The notes under the pieces: generated by a model
What the model was told of the DNA's origin: nothing
Seen by the model: only the letters and a program-made list of their open reading frames with translations
The model's database searches: none
Position numbers and translations under genes: made by a program
Assembly (NCBI GenBank): GCA_024639035.1
Contig: JAHEJE010000190.1
Location: 1 to 5,789, forward strand
From: Alphaproteobacteria bacterium
GTDB taxonomy: Bacteria > Pseudomonadota > Alphaproteobacteria > Rhizobiales > Aestuariivirgaceae
Reading direction: 5' to 3'
DNA: 5,789 nucleotides
Shown: positions 1 to 5,093 of the stretch, piece by piece
Layout: every line of letters starts with the position of its first letter
How positions within the stretch are numbered: the stretch's first letter is position 1

Positions 1-1151
1 TACTGGGCGGGGCGGGGCGGCTTGAGGAGGCGGTGAAGAGTTACCGCAAGGCCATCGCCCTCAAGCCCGATTACGCCGAGGCCTACTATAACCTGTCCGG
101 AATCCGCAAATTTGCCGCCGGCGATCCCGACATCGCCGGCATGAAGCGGCTGTACGCCACGCCGCAGATCAATGCGCGCGACCTGGAGTTTCTGTGTTAC
201 GCGCTGTCCAAGGCGCATGACGATATTGCTGCCTACGACGAGGCGTTCCATTTTGCGCTGGAGGCCAGCCGGATCAAGAACGCGACGTTCGATCCGGACC
301 GCTTCGAGGCCGATGTCGGATTGCTCAGAAGCAAGATCGGGGCGGACCTGCTGCGCCCCCGCGAGGGACGCGGCAACCCATCCGATGCGCCGATCTTCAT
401 CGTCGGCATGGCGCGCTCCGGGACCACTCTGGTGGAACAGATTTTGGCGCGGCACTCCGGCGTTTTCGGGGCCGGCGAACTGCCATCCATCGGTTCGTTC
501 CATGCGGCCATGCGCAATATGGCGACGTCGCAATTGGGCTATGCCGGGCGCGATTACAGTTTCTGGAAGCTGATCCCTGACGATGCGCTGGTCCAGGCGG
601 CGCAGGGGCTGCTCGACTTCATTGCGGTGCGGGCCGGTTCCTCACCGGTGCGGTTTACCGACAAGATGCCGAGCAATGTGTTCTTCCTCGGGCTGATTGC
701 CATGATGTTTCCCAATGCCCGCATCGTGCACGTGCGCCGCCATCCGCTCGACACCTGCGTGTCATGCTTCTTCCAGCGCTTCACCAACGGCAACGATCAC
801 ACCTATCGGCTCGACTGGCTGGGGCGCTACTATCGCAGTTACGTGGCCGCGATGGCGCATTGGCGCAAGGTGCTGCCGCTGGATATTCTCGAGGTGCGGT
901 ACGAACAGCTTGTGGCCGACCCGGACCGCCAGTCGCGCCGGCTGCTGGACTTCGCCGGCCTGGACTGGGAGGAGGCCTGCGGTAACCCTTCAGCCGGCGA
1001 GCGTGAGATCAAGACCGCAAGCCGCTGGCAGGTGCGCCAGCCGGTGTACACGACCTCGGTCGAGCGCTGGCGCCGCTACGATGCCTATCTCGGGCCGCTG
1101 GTCGATGCTTTGGGCGGGATGAAGTGGATCAAGGCCTATCACAAGAGTTGA
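1..1151 (+). CDS. TPR-containing sulfotransferase family protein, 3' part (5' end outside window)
   Basis: The reading frame is open to the left edge (codons in frame from position 3) and ends with TGA at 1149-1151, so the start lies upstream and the GTG at 33 is only an internal codon. The first residues match the second half of a tetratricopeptide repeat (RLEEAVKSYRKAIALKPDYA). Counting from the codon at 33, the sulfotransferase domain begins near residue 120 with IFIVGMARSGTTLVEQIL, the P-loop-like motif that binds the 5'-phosphosulfate of PAPS. FTDKMPSN lies at 208-215. VHVRRHPLDTCVSCFF (232-247) matches the 3'-phosphate-binding segment. The family (Sulfotransfer_3 type, often fused to N-terminal TPRs) transfers sulfate from PAPS to a hydroxyl or amine acceptor. 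The acceptor cannot be read from the sequence. No neighbour shares its pathway, and the next gene has its own long leader. Confidence 0.9.
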   Translation, partial: LGGAGRLEEAVKSYRKAIALKPDYAEAYYNLSGIRKFAAGDPDIAGMKRLYATPQINARDLEFLCYALSKAHDDIAAYDEAFHFALEASRIKNATFDPDRFEADVGLLRSKIGADLLRPREGRGNPSDAPIFIVGMARSGTTLVEQILARHSGVFGAGELPSIGSFHAAMRNMATSQLGYAGRDYSFWKLIPDDALVQAAQGLLDFIAVRAGSSPVRFTDKMPSNVFFLGLIAMMFPNARIVHVRRHPLDTCVSCFFQRFTNGNDHTYRLDWLGRYYRSYVAAMAHWRKVLPLDILEVRYEQLVADPDRQSRRLLDFAGLDWEEACGNPSAGEREIKTASRWQVRQPVYTTSVERWRRYDAYLGPLVDALGGMKWIKAYHKS

Positions 1152-1192
1152 ACCGCCGCATGGAGCAACGGGCTTCCGTTACGCGATTTTGC

Positions 1193-1221
1193 TTGCCCTG
1201 ACGGCGATTTGGCCCCATATA
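1193..1221 (+). promoter_or_regulatory. Possible promoter of the cold-shock gene
   Basis: TTGCCC at 1193-1198 is separated by 17 nt from CATATA at 1216-1221. This is the best sigma-70-like pair I found by eye in the gap, and the only TA-rich stretch close to a -35-like hexamer. The -35 and -10 are both imperfect. TTGACG at 1339-1344 has no acceptable -10 at 16-18 nt. Confidence 0.3.
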
Positions 1222-1378
1222 TCGAGGCATGCCGGTGCACTTCGCGGTGAAGTGTGCTCAGAACTTGGCGTAAAGACGAATTGATTACTGCTTTGTCAGG
1301 TCTAGACAGCTTTCCCAAATTTCGAGCTTTCAGCAGGGTTGACGCGTGCCCTGTGCGACTGGCGTTTTGCACGCGATC

Positions 1379-1396
1379 TTTGGGAAAGGACCCGTC
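1379..1396 (+). promoter_or_regulatory. Shine-Dalgarno of the cold-shock gene, within a predicted helix
   Basis: GGGAAAGGA (1382-1390) lies 6 nt before the ATG and decides the start. Positions 1379-1388 (TTTGGGAAAG) are the exact reverse complement of 1310-1319, so most of this ribosome-binding site can be hidden in a 10-bp helix. Confidence 0.6.
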
Positions 1397-1609
1397 ATGC
1401 GCCAGACAGGCACAGTAAAATTCTTCAACACCACCCGTGGTTTCGGTTTCATCGCTCCTGATGAAGGCGGCAAGGACGTATTCGTCCATGTTACCGCGGT
1501 CGAGCGTTCGGGCGTTCCGCCGCTCGTTGAAGGCCAGAAGATTTCTTTTGAGACCGAGGACGACCGGCGTGGCCGCGGCGTTCAGGCGGTGAACCTGGAA
1601 GTCGTCTGA
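1397..1609 (+). CDS. cspA: Cold-shock protein, CspA family
   Basis: A 70-residue single cold-shock domain, the usual size for this family. It carries both nucleic-acid-binding motifs: RGFGFI (residues 14-19, RNP1) and VFVHV (28-32, RNP2). It also has the family opening GTVKFFN, with F where many members have W. These proteins bind single-stranded RNA or DNA in the cytoplasm and melt RNA secondary structure, often helping translation at low temperature or in stationary phase. I chose the ATG at 1397 because GGGAAAGGA (1382-1390) sits 6 nt upstream and the domain begins right after it. The in-frame GTG at 1346 would add 17 residues unlike the family. The gene has its own leader and terminator, so it is probably monocistronic. 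The leader can pair with the ribosome-binding site. The symbol is a family name; alphaproteobacteria carry several paralogues and I cannot say which this is. Confidence 0.93.
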   Translation: MRQTGTVKFFNTTRGFGFIAPDEGGKDVFVHVTAVERSGVPPLVEGQKISFETEDDRRGRGVQAVNLEVV

Positions 1610-1643
1610 TATCGCGGCGGCCAACGCCGTCCGCCAATCCTTG

Positions 1644-1675
1644 CGCCGCCGGGTAACCGGCGGCGTTTTGTTTTT
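1644..1675 (+). terminator. Rho-independent terminator after the cold-shock gene
   Basis: A perfect 9-bp stem CGCCGCCGG/CCGGCGGCG (1644-1652 with 1657-1665) closes a GTAA loop and is followed by TTTTGTTTTT (1666-1675). It starts 34 nt after the cold-shock stop codon and separates that gene from hemF, whose start is only 41-59 nt further on. Confidence 0.92.
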
Positions 1676-1715
1676 CCGGGCTGCGGCAAAGGGGCGGGTT
1701 TTCTCGCTGTGGGGA

Positions 1716-2618
1716 ATGAATGACAGTGGCGGCATGAGCGACATTCACGAACAACTTAGTGCTGAAAAGGCGTCCGCATCGGCTTGGTTCGAAGCGTTGC
1801 GCGACGACATCTGCGGCCGCTTCGAGGCGCTTGAAGATGCGCTCGATGCAACCTGCAAGGCCGAACTGCCCGCCGGCCGGTTCGAGCGCACGCCCTGGCA
1901 GCGCGACGGCGGCACGGGCGGTGGCGGGGTGATGTCGATGATGGCCGGCCGGGTGTTCGAGAAAGTCGGCGTGCACGTCTCGACGGTCTACGGCGAGTTT
2001 TCCGAGGAGTTCCGCAAGCAGATCCCCGGCGCCGAGGAGGACCCACGTTTCTGGGCCTCGGGCGTTTCGCTGATTGCTCATCCGTGGAACCCCAACGTGC
2101 CGGCGGCGCACATGAACACGCGCTTTGTCGTCACCTCGAAGAGCTGGTTCGGCGGCGGCGGCGACCTGACCCCGGTGCTCGATGCCAGGCGCACCCAGGA
2201 CGACCCGGACAGCGCCGATTTCCACGCCGCCTTCAAGGCGGCTTGCGATGCCCATCCTTGCGCCGACTACGGGCGCTACAAGGACTGGTGCGATGACTAT
2301 TTCTACCTGCCGCACCGCAAGGAAATGCGCGGCATCGGCGGGATATTCTTCGACTATCTGAACGACGGCGACTGGGCCGGGGAATTCGCCTTTGTCAAGG
2401 ACGTCGGGCGGGCATTTGCCGAGGTCTACCCGATGCTGGTCGAGCGTAACATGCGCGCCGAATGGACGCCGCAGCAGCGCGAGGAACAACTGATCCGGCG
2501 CGGGCGCTATGTCGAATTCAACCTGCTGTACGACCGCGGCACCCTGTTCGGCCTGAAGACCGGCGGCAATGTGGACTCTATCCTGTCGTCGATGCCGCCC
2601 GAGGTGAAGTGGAAGTAG
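1716..2618 (+). CDS. hemF: Oxygen-dependent coproporphyrinogen III oxidase
   Basis: HemF oxidatively decarboxylates two propionates of coproporphyrinogen III to vinyl groups, giving protoporphyrinogen IX, using O2 in the cytoplasm. The 300-residue product carries the family blocks: GGTGGGGVMSMM (65-76), the HPWNP region (122-126), WFGGGGDLTP (144-153), YKDWCDDYFYLPHRK (188-202) with RGIGGIFFD (205-213), and GRYVEFNLLYDRGTLFGL (263-280). His122, His132, His170 and His200 have the same spacing as the four conserved histidines I recall for E. coli HemF (96, 106, 145, 175). Compared with E. coli, the N-terminus is about 26 residues longer. The C-terminus stops at PPEVKWK without the enterobacterial tail, which as I recall is the usual alphaproteobacterial form rather than a truncation. 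The start is uncertain: ATG 1716 follows GGGGA directly, and ATG 1734 (294 residues) also lacks a well-spaced Shine-Dalgarno. No FNR-type box is visible in the short upstream gap. Confidence 0.95.
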   Translation: MNDSGGMSDIHEQLSAEKASASAWFEALRDDICGRFEALEDALDATCKAELPAGRFERTPWQRDGGTGGGGVMSMMAGRVFEKVGVHVSTVYGEFSEEFRKQIPGAEEDPRFWASGVSLIAHPWNPNVPAAHMNTRFVVTSKSWFGGGGDLTPVLDARRTQDDPDSADFHAAFKAACDAHPCADYGRYKDWCDDYFYLPHRKEMRGIGGIFFDYLNDGDWAGEFAFVKDVGRAFAEVYPMLVERNMRAEWTPQQREEQLIRRGRYVEFNLLYDRGTLFGLKTGGNVDSILSSMPPEVKWK

Positions 2619-2647
2619 GGGTTAATTGATTACTGCTCGTTCAAGGG

Positions 2648-2853
2648 TTTCCGCCCGCGCCTCCGCGCGGCCGTCCGTTCACGTCGCTTGCGCTCCTGCC
2701 ACGGAGGGGGGAGTTGTGCGGCAGGGTTGTGCCACGGTGCCAATGGACACACGCCCGGCTCCGTCAGGCACCTTCCCTCCGTGGCAGGGCAAGCAAAGCG
2801 GCCAGCTTTGCGCCAGCCCGCGAACGGACGCTCCCGCGGAGGCGGGAGCGGAA
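2648..2853 (+). repeat. Composite palindromic repeat element E1 (units A1 + 52-nt spacer + B1)
   Basis: It lies between the convergent hemF and the 122-residue-protein gene. Unit A1 (2648-2722) reads TTTCCGC, hairpin 1 (GCCCGCGC-CTCC-GCGCGGCC, one mismatch), CGTCCGTTC, then the core CCTGCCACGGAGGG (2695-2708) and a GAGTTGTGCGGC tail. After 52 nt (2723-2774) comes unit B1 (to 2853), inverted, with the same core at 2775-2788. B1 has a second hairpin, GCAAAGC-GGCCA-GCTTTGC (2793-2811), and its own hairpin 1, GCTCCCGC-GGAG-GCGGGAGC (2830-2849). B1 is therefore a longer inverted relative of A1. The element has no coding capacity. Its architecture resembles a palindromic MITE or REP-like intergenic element, but no target-site duplication or parent transposase is visible. 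Confidence 0.85.
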
Positions 2854-2877
2854 AACAATAAACACGCGGAAAACAAT
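2848..2877 (+). repeat. 12-nt direct repeat at the right edge of E1
   Basis: GCGGAAAACAAT occurs at 2848-2859 and again at 2866-2877, 18 nt apart. Read on the minus strand this is ATTGTTTTCCGC, the lead-in before hairpin 1 in other copies (compare TTTGTTTTCCGC at 4579-4590). It looks like a duplicated element boundary. Confidence 0.6.
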
Positions 2878-2886
2878 CAATCCGCG
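2853..2886 (-). terminator. Possible terminator of the minus-strand three-gene unit
   Basis: Read on the minus strand, 20 nt after the TAA at 2907-2909, a 6-bp stem CGCGGA/TCCGCG (2886-2881 with 2870-2865) with a 10-nt loop is followed by TGTTTATTGTTTT. The T tract is interrupted and the stem is short. The T-rich stretch also belongs to the repeat boundary, so this call is tentative. Confidence 0.35.
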
Positions 2887-2906
2887 ACTAACAAATCTCC
2901 AAACAC

Positions 2907-3275
2907 TTACTTCTTCACAATCGCCCGGATCAATCCCTTCAAACGCACACCCTCGGGGCCGTATTCGGTGTAGGCGCGGTGGCACAGTTGCAGGCGGGCG
3001 GCCATGCAGCTGCCGGAGGTGAACGCCGGGTTGCAGGCCCAGGTCTGGCGCCACAGATTGTCCAGAACGGCGCGCTCTTCGGCAAACGGGCGCGGCTCGG
3101 CCCGGTGGTCGGCGGCGATCAGCAGAGCGGCGCGGGCGGTCAGCTCATGGCCGCAGTGCGTGCGCGCCAGCTCAATGTTTTCGACTGCCATCGCCTGCTT
3201 GCGGTGGCTGGCAATGTCGCCGGCCGCGGCGCCACCGGGCACCAGGGTCAACAGCACGATGATCGCAAGGCGCAT
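2907..3275 (-). CDS. Small exported protein with four cysteines, function unknown
   Basis: A 122-residue protein I do not recognise. Residues 1-18 (MRLAIIVLLTLVPGGAAA) form a plausible Sec signal peptide with cleavage before GD. The mature part has four cysteines (41, 81, 90, 98) that could make two disulfides in the periplasm. C90 and C98 lie in GSCMAARLQLCHRAY, and the C-terminus is basic (IRAIVKK). I chose ATG 3275 because the signal peptide begins exactly there and it lies 2 nt after the stop of the preceding gene. The frame continues upstream to 3461, but that extension overlaps two better genes and has no membrane or domain character. No Shine-Dalgarno is visible, so translation probably depends on coupling with the upstream gene. 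It is the last gene of a three-gene unit. Confidence 0.75.
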   Translation of the reverse strand: MRLAIIVLLTLVPGGAAAGDIASHRKQAMAVENIELARTHCGHELTARAALLIAADHRAEPRPFAEERAVLDNLWRQTWACNPAFTSGSCMAARLQLCHRAYTEYGPEGVRLKGLIRAIVKK

Positions 3276-3277
3276 GG

Positions 3278-3436
3278 TCACAGAGCGGGCAGGGGGTTTT
3301 GGTCCATCGACATGTATATGCCGCCCTTGTAGCAATAAATCACGCCCGGGTTGAGGCATATCCATAGCCACAGCGCAGCGATGGCCAGCACGATGACGAA
3401 CACGATCAGGATGATGATGCGGGTTATCTTGCTCAT
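3278..3436 (-). CDS. 52-residue single-span membrane protein, translationally coupled
   Basis: The start codon overlaps the stop of the upstream cyclic-nucleotide-binding-fold gene in ATGA (3436-3433), and the TGA ends 2 nt before the next ATG. This packing strongly supports a real short gene. The product opens with the basic MSKITR, then a hydrophobic helix at about residues 7-27 (IIILIVFVIVLAIAALWLW). A short tail has Cys35, Tyr and Gly residues and ends DQNPLPAL. Cys27 lies at the membrane edge. By the positive-inside rule the N-terminus is cytoplasmic and the tail periplasmic, facing the same compartment as the exported product of the next gene. I know no family for it. It could be a small subunit or regulator of its neighbours. 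Longer readings of this frame (to 3823) only shadow the upstream gene. Confidence 0.7.
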   Translation of the reverse strand: MSKITRIIILIVFVIVLAIAALWLWICLNPGVIYCYKGGIYMSMDQNPLPAL

Positions 3437-4137
3437 CGTGCGGCGCCTGTCTGCGCGGCACCGGTCTGCTGCAGGTTGGAGCGCACGAGCTTGTCCTTCA
3501 GGTTGGCGGTGAAGCTGGACTGCAGGGCCTGGCCGATCTCGGGCTTGGACTCGAGCAGCTTGCGCAGCACACCGGCCTCGATCATCCAGTAGCGCGACGG
3601 GGTCTTGAGCATGGCGGTGCCGGTCGCCGAGTCGCCCTGCAGCACGGTCATCTCGCCGATGAACGAGCCGGCGCCGCACACCGCGACCTCGCGGCCATGC
3701 GACAGGATCGCCGCCTCGCCTTCGGACAGGTAGATCAGATGCGGCACCGGCTCGCCCTCGCGGGTCAGCTCGGTGCCCGGTTCGCCCGCCACCCACAGCC
3801 CCTTGGCCAGCAGGCGGCGGCAATCGCCCTTTTCCATGTCGGCAAGCCAGGCGGTGCGGAACGCTTCCTCCTCAGGCGAAAACCGCACCATGCGGTTCTC
3901 GAAATAGATGATCGTGAGCTGGACGATGTTGACGGCGACCAGCAGGCTTTCCCAGAACACACCGACCGGGTCCTTGAGCCAGATCACGTCATAGGCAATG
4001 GCAACGAACGACGAGGCAATGACGAAAATCCGCAGCAGGTTGATCTGCCGCATCAGCATCGAGATCACCAGCAGCAGGTAGGATGTGTGGCCGACCATGC
4101 CGCCGGTGGAAAAGGCCGATTCCAGGGTGAGTTCCAT
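3433..4137 (-). CDS. Membrane-anchored cyclic-nucleotide-binding-fold protein, Popeye-like
   Basis: The 234-residue product has three hydrophobic segments near the N-terminus (about 16-30, 34-53 and 60-79; HTSYLLLVISMLMR, LLRIFVIASSFVAIAYDVIW, VFWESLLVAVNIVQLTIIYF). They are followed by a cyclic-nucleotide-binding-type beta-roll at about 105-215 (LIYLSEGEAAIL, then CGAGSFIGEMTVLQGDSATG). Three short N-terminal helices plus this fold are the layout of bacterial Popeye-type proteins, which sense cyclic nucleotides at the membrane. The phosphate-binding cassette keeps FIGEM but has SAT where cAMP binders carry an arginine, so ligand binding is uncertain. No DNA-binding domain follows, so it is not a CRP/FNR regulator. 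ATG 4137 is preceded by AAGAGAGG (4153-4146) with 8-nt spacing. The C-terminus has a small repeat (TGAAQTGAA). It leads a three-gene unit. Confidence 0.82.
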   Translation of the reverse strand: MELTLESAFSTGGMVGHTSYLLLVISMLMRQINLLRIFVIASSFVAIAYDVIWLKDPVGVFWESLLVAVNIVQLTIIYFENRMVRFSPEEEAFRTAWLADMEKGDCRRLLAKGLWVAGEPGTELTREGEPVPHLIYLSEGEAAILSHGREVAVCGAGSFIGEMTVLQGDSATGTAMLKTPSRYWMIEAGVLRKLLESKPEIGQALQSSFTANLKDKLVRSNLQQTGAAQTGAAR

Positions 4138-4145
4138 GCGCGGTG

Positions 4146-4153
4146 CCTCTCTT
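4146..4153 (-). promoter_or_regulatory. Shine-Dalgarno of the Popeye-like gene
   Basis: The minus strand reads AAGAGAGG followed by 8 nt and the ATG at 4137. It is the only strong ribosome-binding site in the three-gene unit, so the two downstream genes probably depend on coupling. Confidence 0.6.
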
Positions 4154-4255
4154 GTCGTTGCTTTGCCGTTGCGTCAGGTGTTTGCAAGTGTACAGCACAG
4201 GCCGGAGGCGGCGGTAGGGAGAATGTCACATTGCAGGGTTTCCGCTCCGGCCGCC

Positions 4256-4504
4256 TTACTCGTCGATCTCGCTCAGGCGGCGGCGGGGCGACCAGCACCA
4301 GCGCACGGCCCACAGGCAGCCGAGCGCCGCGGCGGCCATGATCAGGCCCGGCCAGATGCTATTGCCGCCGTCCGACAGCGCCCACCAGGCACCGGAGGCC
4401 GAGACCGCCGCCATGACCAGAAAGGCGAGCGACACGAGGCGGTAAATCAGCTTGCCGCCGATCCGGTCGAGCGCTGCCCGCGTACCCTTTTCCTCTTTTG
4501 CCAT
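4256..4504 (-). CDS. 82-residue two-span membrane protein, function unknown
   Basis: ATG 4504 is preceded by GGAG (4515-4512) 7 nt upstream on the minus strand, a good ribosome-binding site, and the frame ends with TAA at 4258-4256. The product opens with a short charged segment (MAKEEKGTRAALDRIGGK). Two hydrophobic stretches follow, at about residues 19-42 (IYRLVSLAFLVMAAVSASGAWW) and 50-70 (IWPGLIMAAAALGCLWAV). It ends with a basic then acidic tail (SPRRRLSEIDE). Both ends are expected in the cytoplasm. I recognise no family. It is separated by 118 nt from the Popeye-like gene downstream on the same strand, with only a weak long-loop stem between (4200-4211 with 4242-4252) and no T tract, so co-transcription is possible but not shown. 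The same frame runs open to 5017 through repeats; that extension is not coding. Confidence 0.75.
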   Translation of the reverse strand: MAKEEKGTRAALDRIGGKLIYRLVSLAFLVMAAVSASGAWWALSDGGNSIWPGLIMAAAALGCLWAVRWCWSPRRRLSEIDE

Positions 4505-4583
4505 GTGATGTCTCCGGGTGCCTGATCGTGGTCGGCAGGATAGCATGGTTTGTGGGTTTTTGGCTCCTGCGTGGTGTCTTTGT

Positions 4584-4657
4584 TTTCCGCTTGGACGTCC
4601 GTCCAAGCGTCCGTTCGCGTCGCTTCGCTCCTGCCACGGAGGGAGGAGTTGTGCGGC
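4584..4657 (+). repeat. Repeat unit A2 (partial element)
   Basis: It aligns over its whole length with A1 and A3: TTTCCGC, hairpin 1, GCGTCCGTTCGCGTCGCTTC, core CCTGCCACGGAGGG (4630-4643), tail GAGTTGTGCGGC. Its hairpin 1 is different in sequence but perfectly paired: CGCTTGGAC-GTCC-GTCCAAGCG (4588-4609, 9 bp). Only 14 nt of spacer-like sequence (4658-4671) follow before the next unit begins, so it is a half element. Confidence 0.85.
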
Positions 4658-4671
4658 GAGGGTTGTGATGC

Positions 4672-4876
4672 TTTCCGCCCGCGCCTCCGCGCGTGCGTCC
4701 GTTCGCGTCGCTTCGCTCCTGCCACGGAGGGGGGAGTTGTGCGGCGAGGTGGTGCTCCGGTGCTTTTTTGCACACTTCCCTATCCATCGCACTCCCTCCC
4801 TCCGTGGCAGGGCAAGCAAAGCGACCAGCTTTGCGCCAGCCCGTGAACGGACGGCCGCGCGGAGGCGCGGGCGGAA
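4672..4876 (+). repeat. Composite palindromic repeat element E2 (units A3 + 52-nt spacer + B2)
   Basis: It has the same layout and orientation as E1, with a 1-nt length difference. Unit A3 (4672-4745) has hairpin 1 GCCCGCGC-CTCC-GCGCGTGC (4677-4696, one mismatch) and the core at 4718-4731. The spacer 4746-4797 is again exactly 52 nt and matches the E1 spacer at about 30 of 52 positions by hand count. The inverted unit B2 has the core at 4798-4811. Its hairpin 2 is GCAAAGC-GACCA-GCTTTGC (4816-4834), and its hairpin 1 is GGCCGCGC-GGAG-GCGCGGGC (4853-4872). The spacer contains a small GTGC-TTTTTT-GCAC hairpin (4760-4773) that E1 lacks. There is no coding capacity and no visible transposase. Confidence 0.85.
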
Positions 4877-4889
4877 CGACAAAAGACCA

Positions 4890-4960
4890 GGCAGGGCAAG
4901 CAAAGCGACCAGCTTTGCGCCAGCCCGTGAACGAACGCTCCCGCGGAGGCGGGAGCGGAA
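4890..4960 (-). repeat. Repeat unit B3 (partial element)
   Basis: Thirteen nt after E2, a second B-type unit in the same inverted orientation begins within the core (GGCAGG) and lacks the CCCTCCGT half. It keeps hairpin 2, and its hairpin 1 is GCTCCCGC-GGAG-GCGGGAGC (4937-4956), identical to that of B1 and different from its neighbour B2. It is followed by an A-rich tract (CAACAAAAAAA). Confidence 0.82.
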
Positions 4961-5093
4961 CAACAAAAAAATTTCCGCGACTTGCTTGCTTCCACCAGCC
5001 AGCACGGAAACCCTCACGGGAATTCTCCCTGAGGTGCGGCATCAAACGGGTTCGAGCGGAGCGCCGGGTCTGGCGCGGATCCGGATCTGAACT
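4961..5093. other. Short segment between repeats and GC-rich block, with terminator-like features
   Basis: Nothing coding is seen. On the minus strand, CCTCA-GGG-AGAATT-CCC-G-TGAGG (5034-5012) forms a compact hairpin. It is followed by a 6-bp stem TTTCCG/CGGAAA (5010-5005 with 4977-4972, 27-nt loop) and then seven T residues (4971-4965). This could end a minus-strand transcript from the block to the right. The long loop and the fact that other repeat units also have T-rich lead-ins make it tentative. Confidence 0.3.

Larger units (their letters stand above)
1152..1396 (+). promoter_or_regulatory. Long 5' leader of the cold-shock gene, with SD-covering helix
   Basis: This 245-nt gap holds no gene. 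Just after the sulfotransferase stop is a weak hairpin (AACGG/CCGTT, 1167-1171 with 1176-1180) with TTTT at 1187-1190. A possible promoter follows: TTGCCC (1193-1198), 17 nt, CATATA (1216-1221). If used, it gives a leader of about 165-170 nt, similar to cspA mRNAs elsewhere. Further in are a hairpin CACTTC/GAAGTG (1238-1254, 5-nt loop) and the 8-nt palindrome GTCTAGAC (1300-1307). CTTTCCCAAA (1310-1319) is exactly complementary to TTTGGGAAAG (1379-1388), which contains most of the Shine-Dalgarno. A second helix, CGCGTGC (1343-1349) with GCACGCG (1369-1375), nests inside it. The complementarity is seen directly. A role in temperature control is inferred from the gene it precedes. Confidence 0.5.

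Noticed and set aside
5..20. G-quadruplex in the GGGCGGGGCGGGGCGG run
   Set aside because: The fourth G run has only two G residues, and the run is explained by Gly/Ala/Arg codons of the TPR frame.
1641..1715. Earlier TTG start for hemF
   Set aside because: It lies inside the cold-shock terminator, and the added residues are unlike the HemF N-terminus.
1491..2489. Minus-strand 332-codon frame opposite the cold-shock gene and hemF
   Set aside because: It is an antisense shadow of two clear genes and of the terminator, produced by high GC content.
2648..2853. Integron attC site or intrinsic terminator for the hemF side
   Set aside because: No attC-type GTTRRRY/RYYYAAC core pair or integrase is visible, and no T tract follows the hairpins on the plus strand.
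4200..4252. Terminator between the 82-residue gene and the Popeye-like gene
   Set aside because: The stem has a bulge and a 30-nt loop, and no T tract follows on the minus strand.
4584..4960. CRISPR array
   Set aside because: Units are palindromic, in opposite orientations and irregularly spaced, with no unique spacers of constant length and no cas genes.
4505..5017. Upstream extension of the 82-residue protein frame
   Set aside because: The extension reads through repeat units. ATG 4504 has a good ribosome-binding site and the hydrophobic protein starts there.
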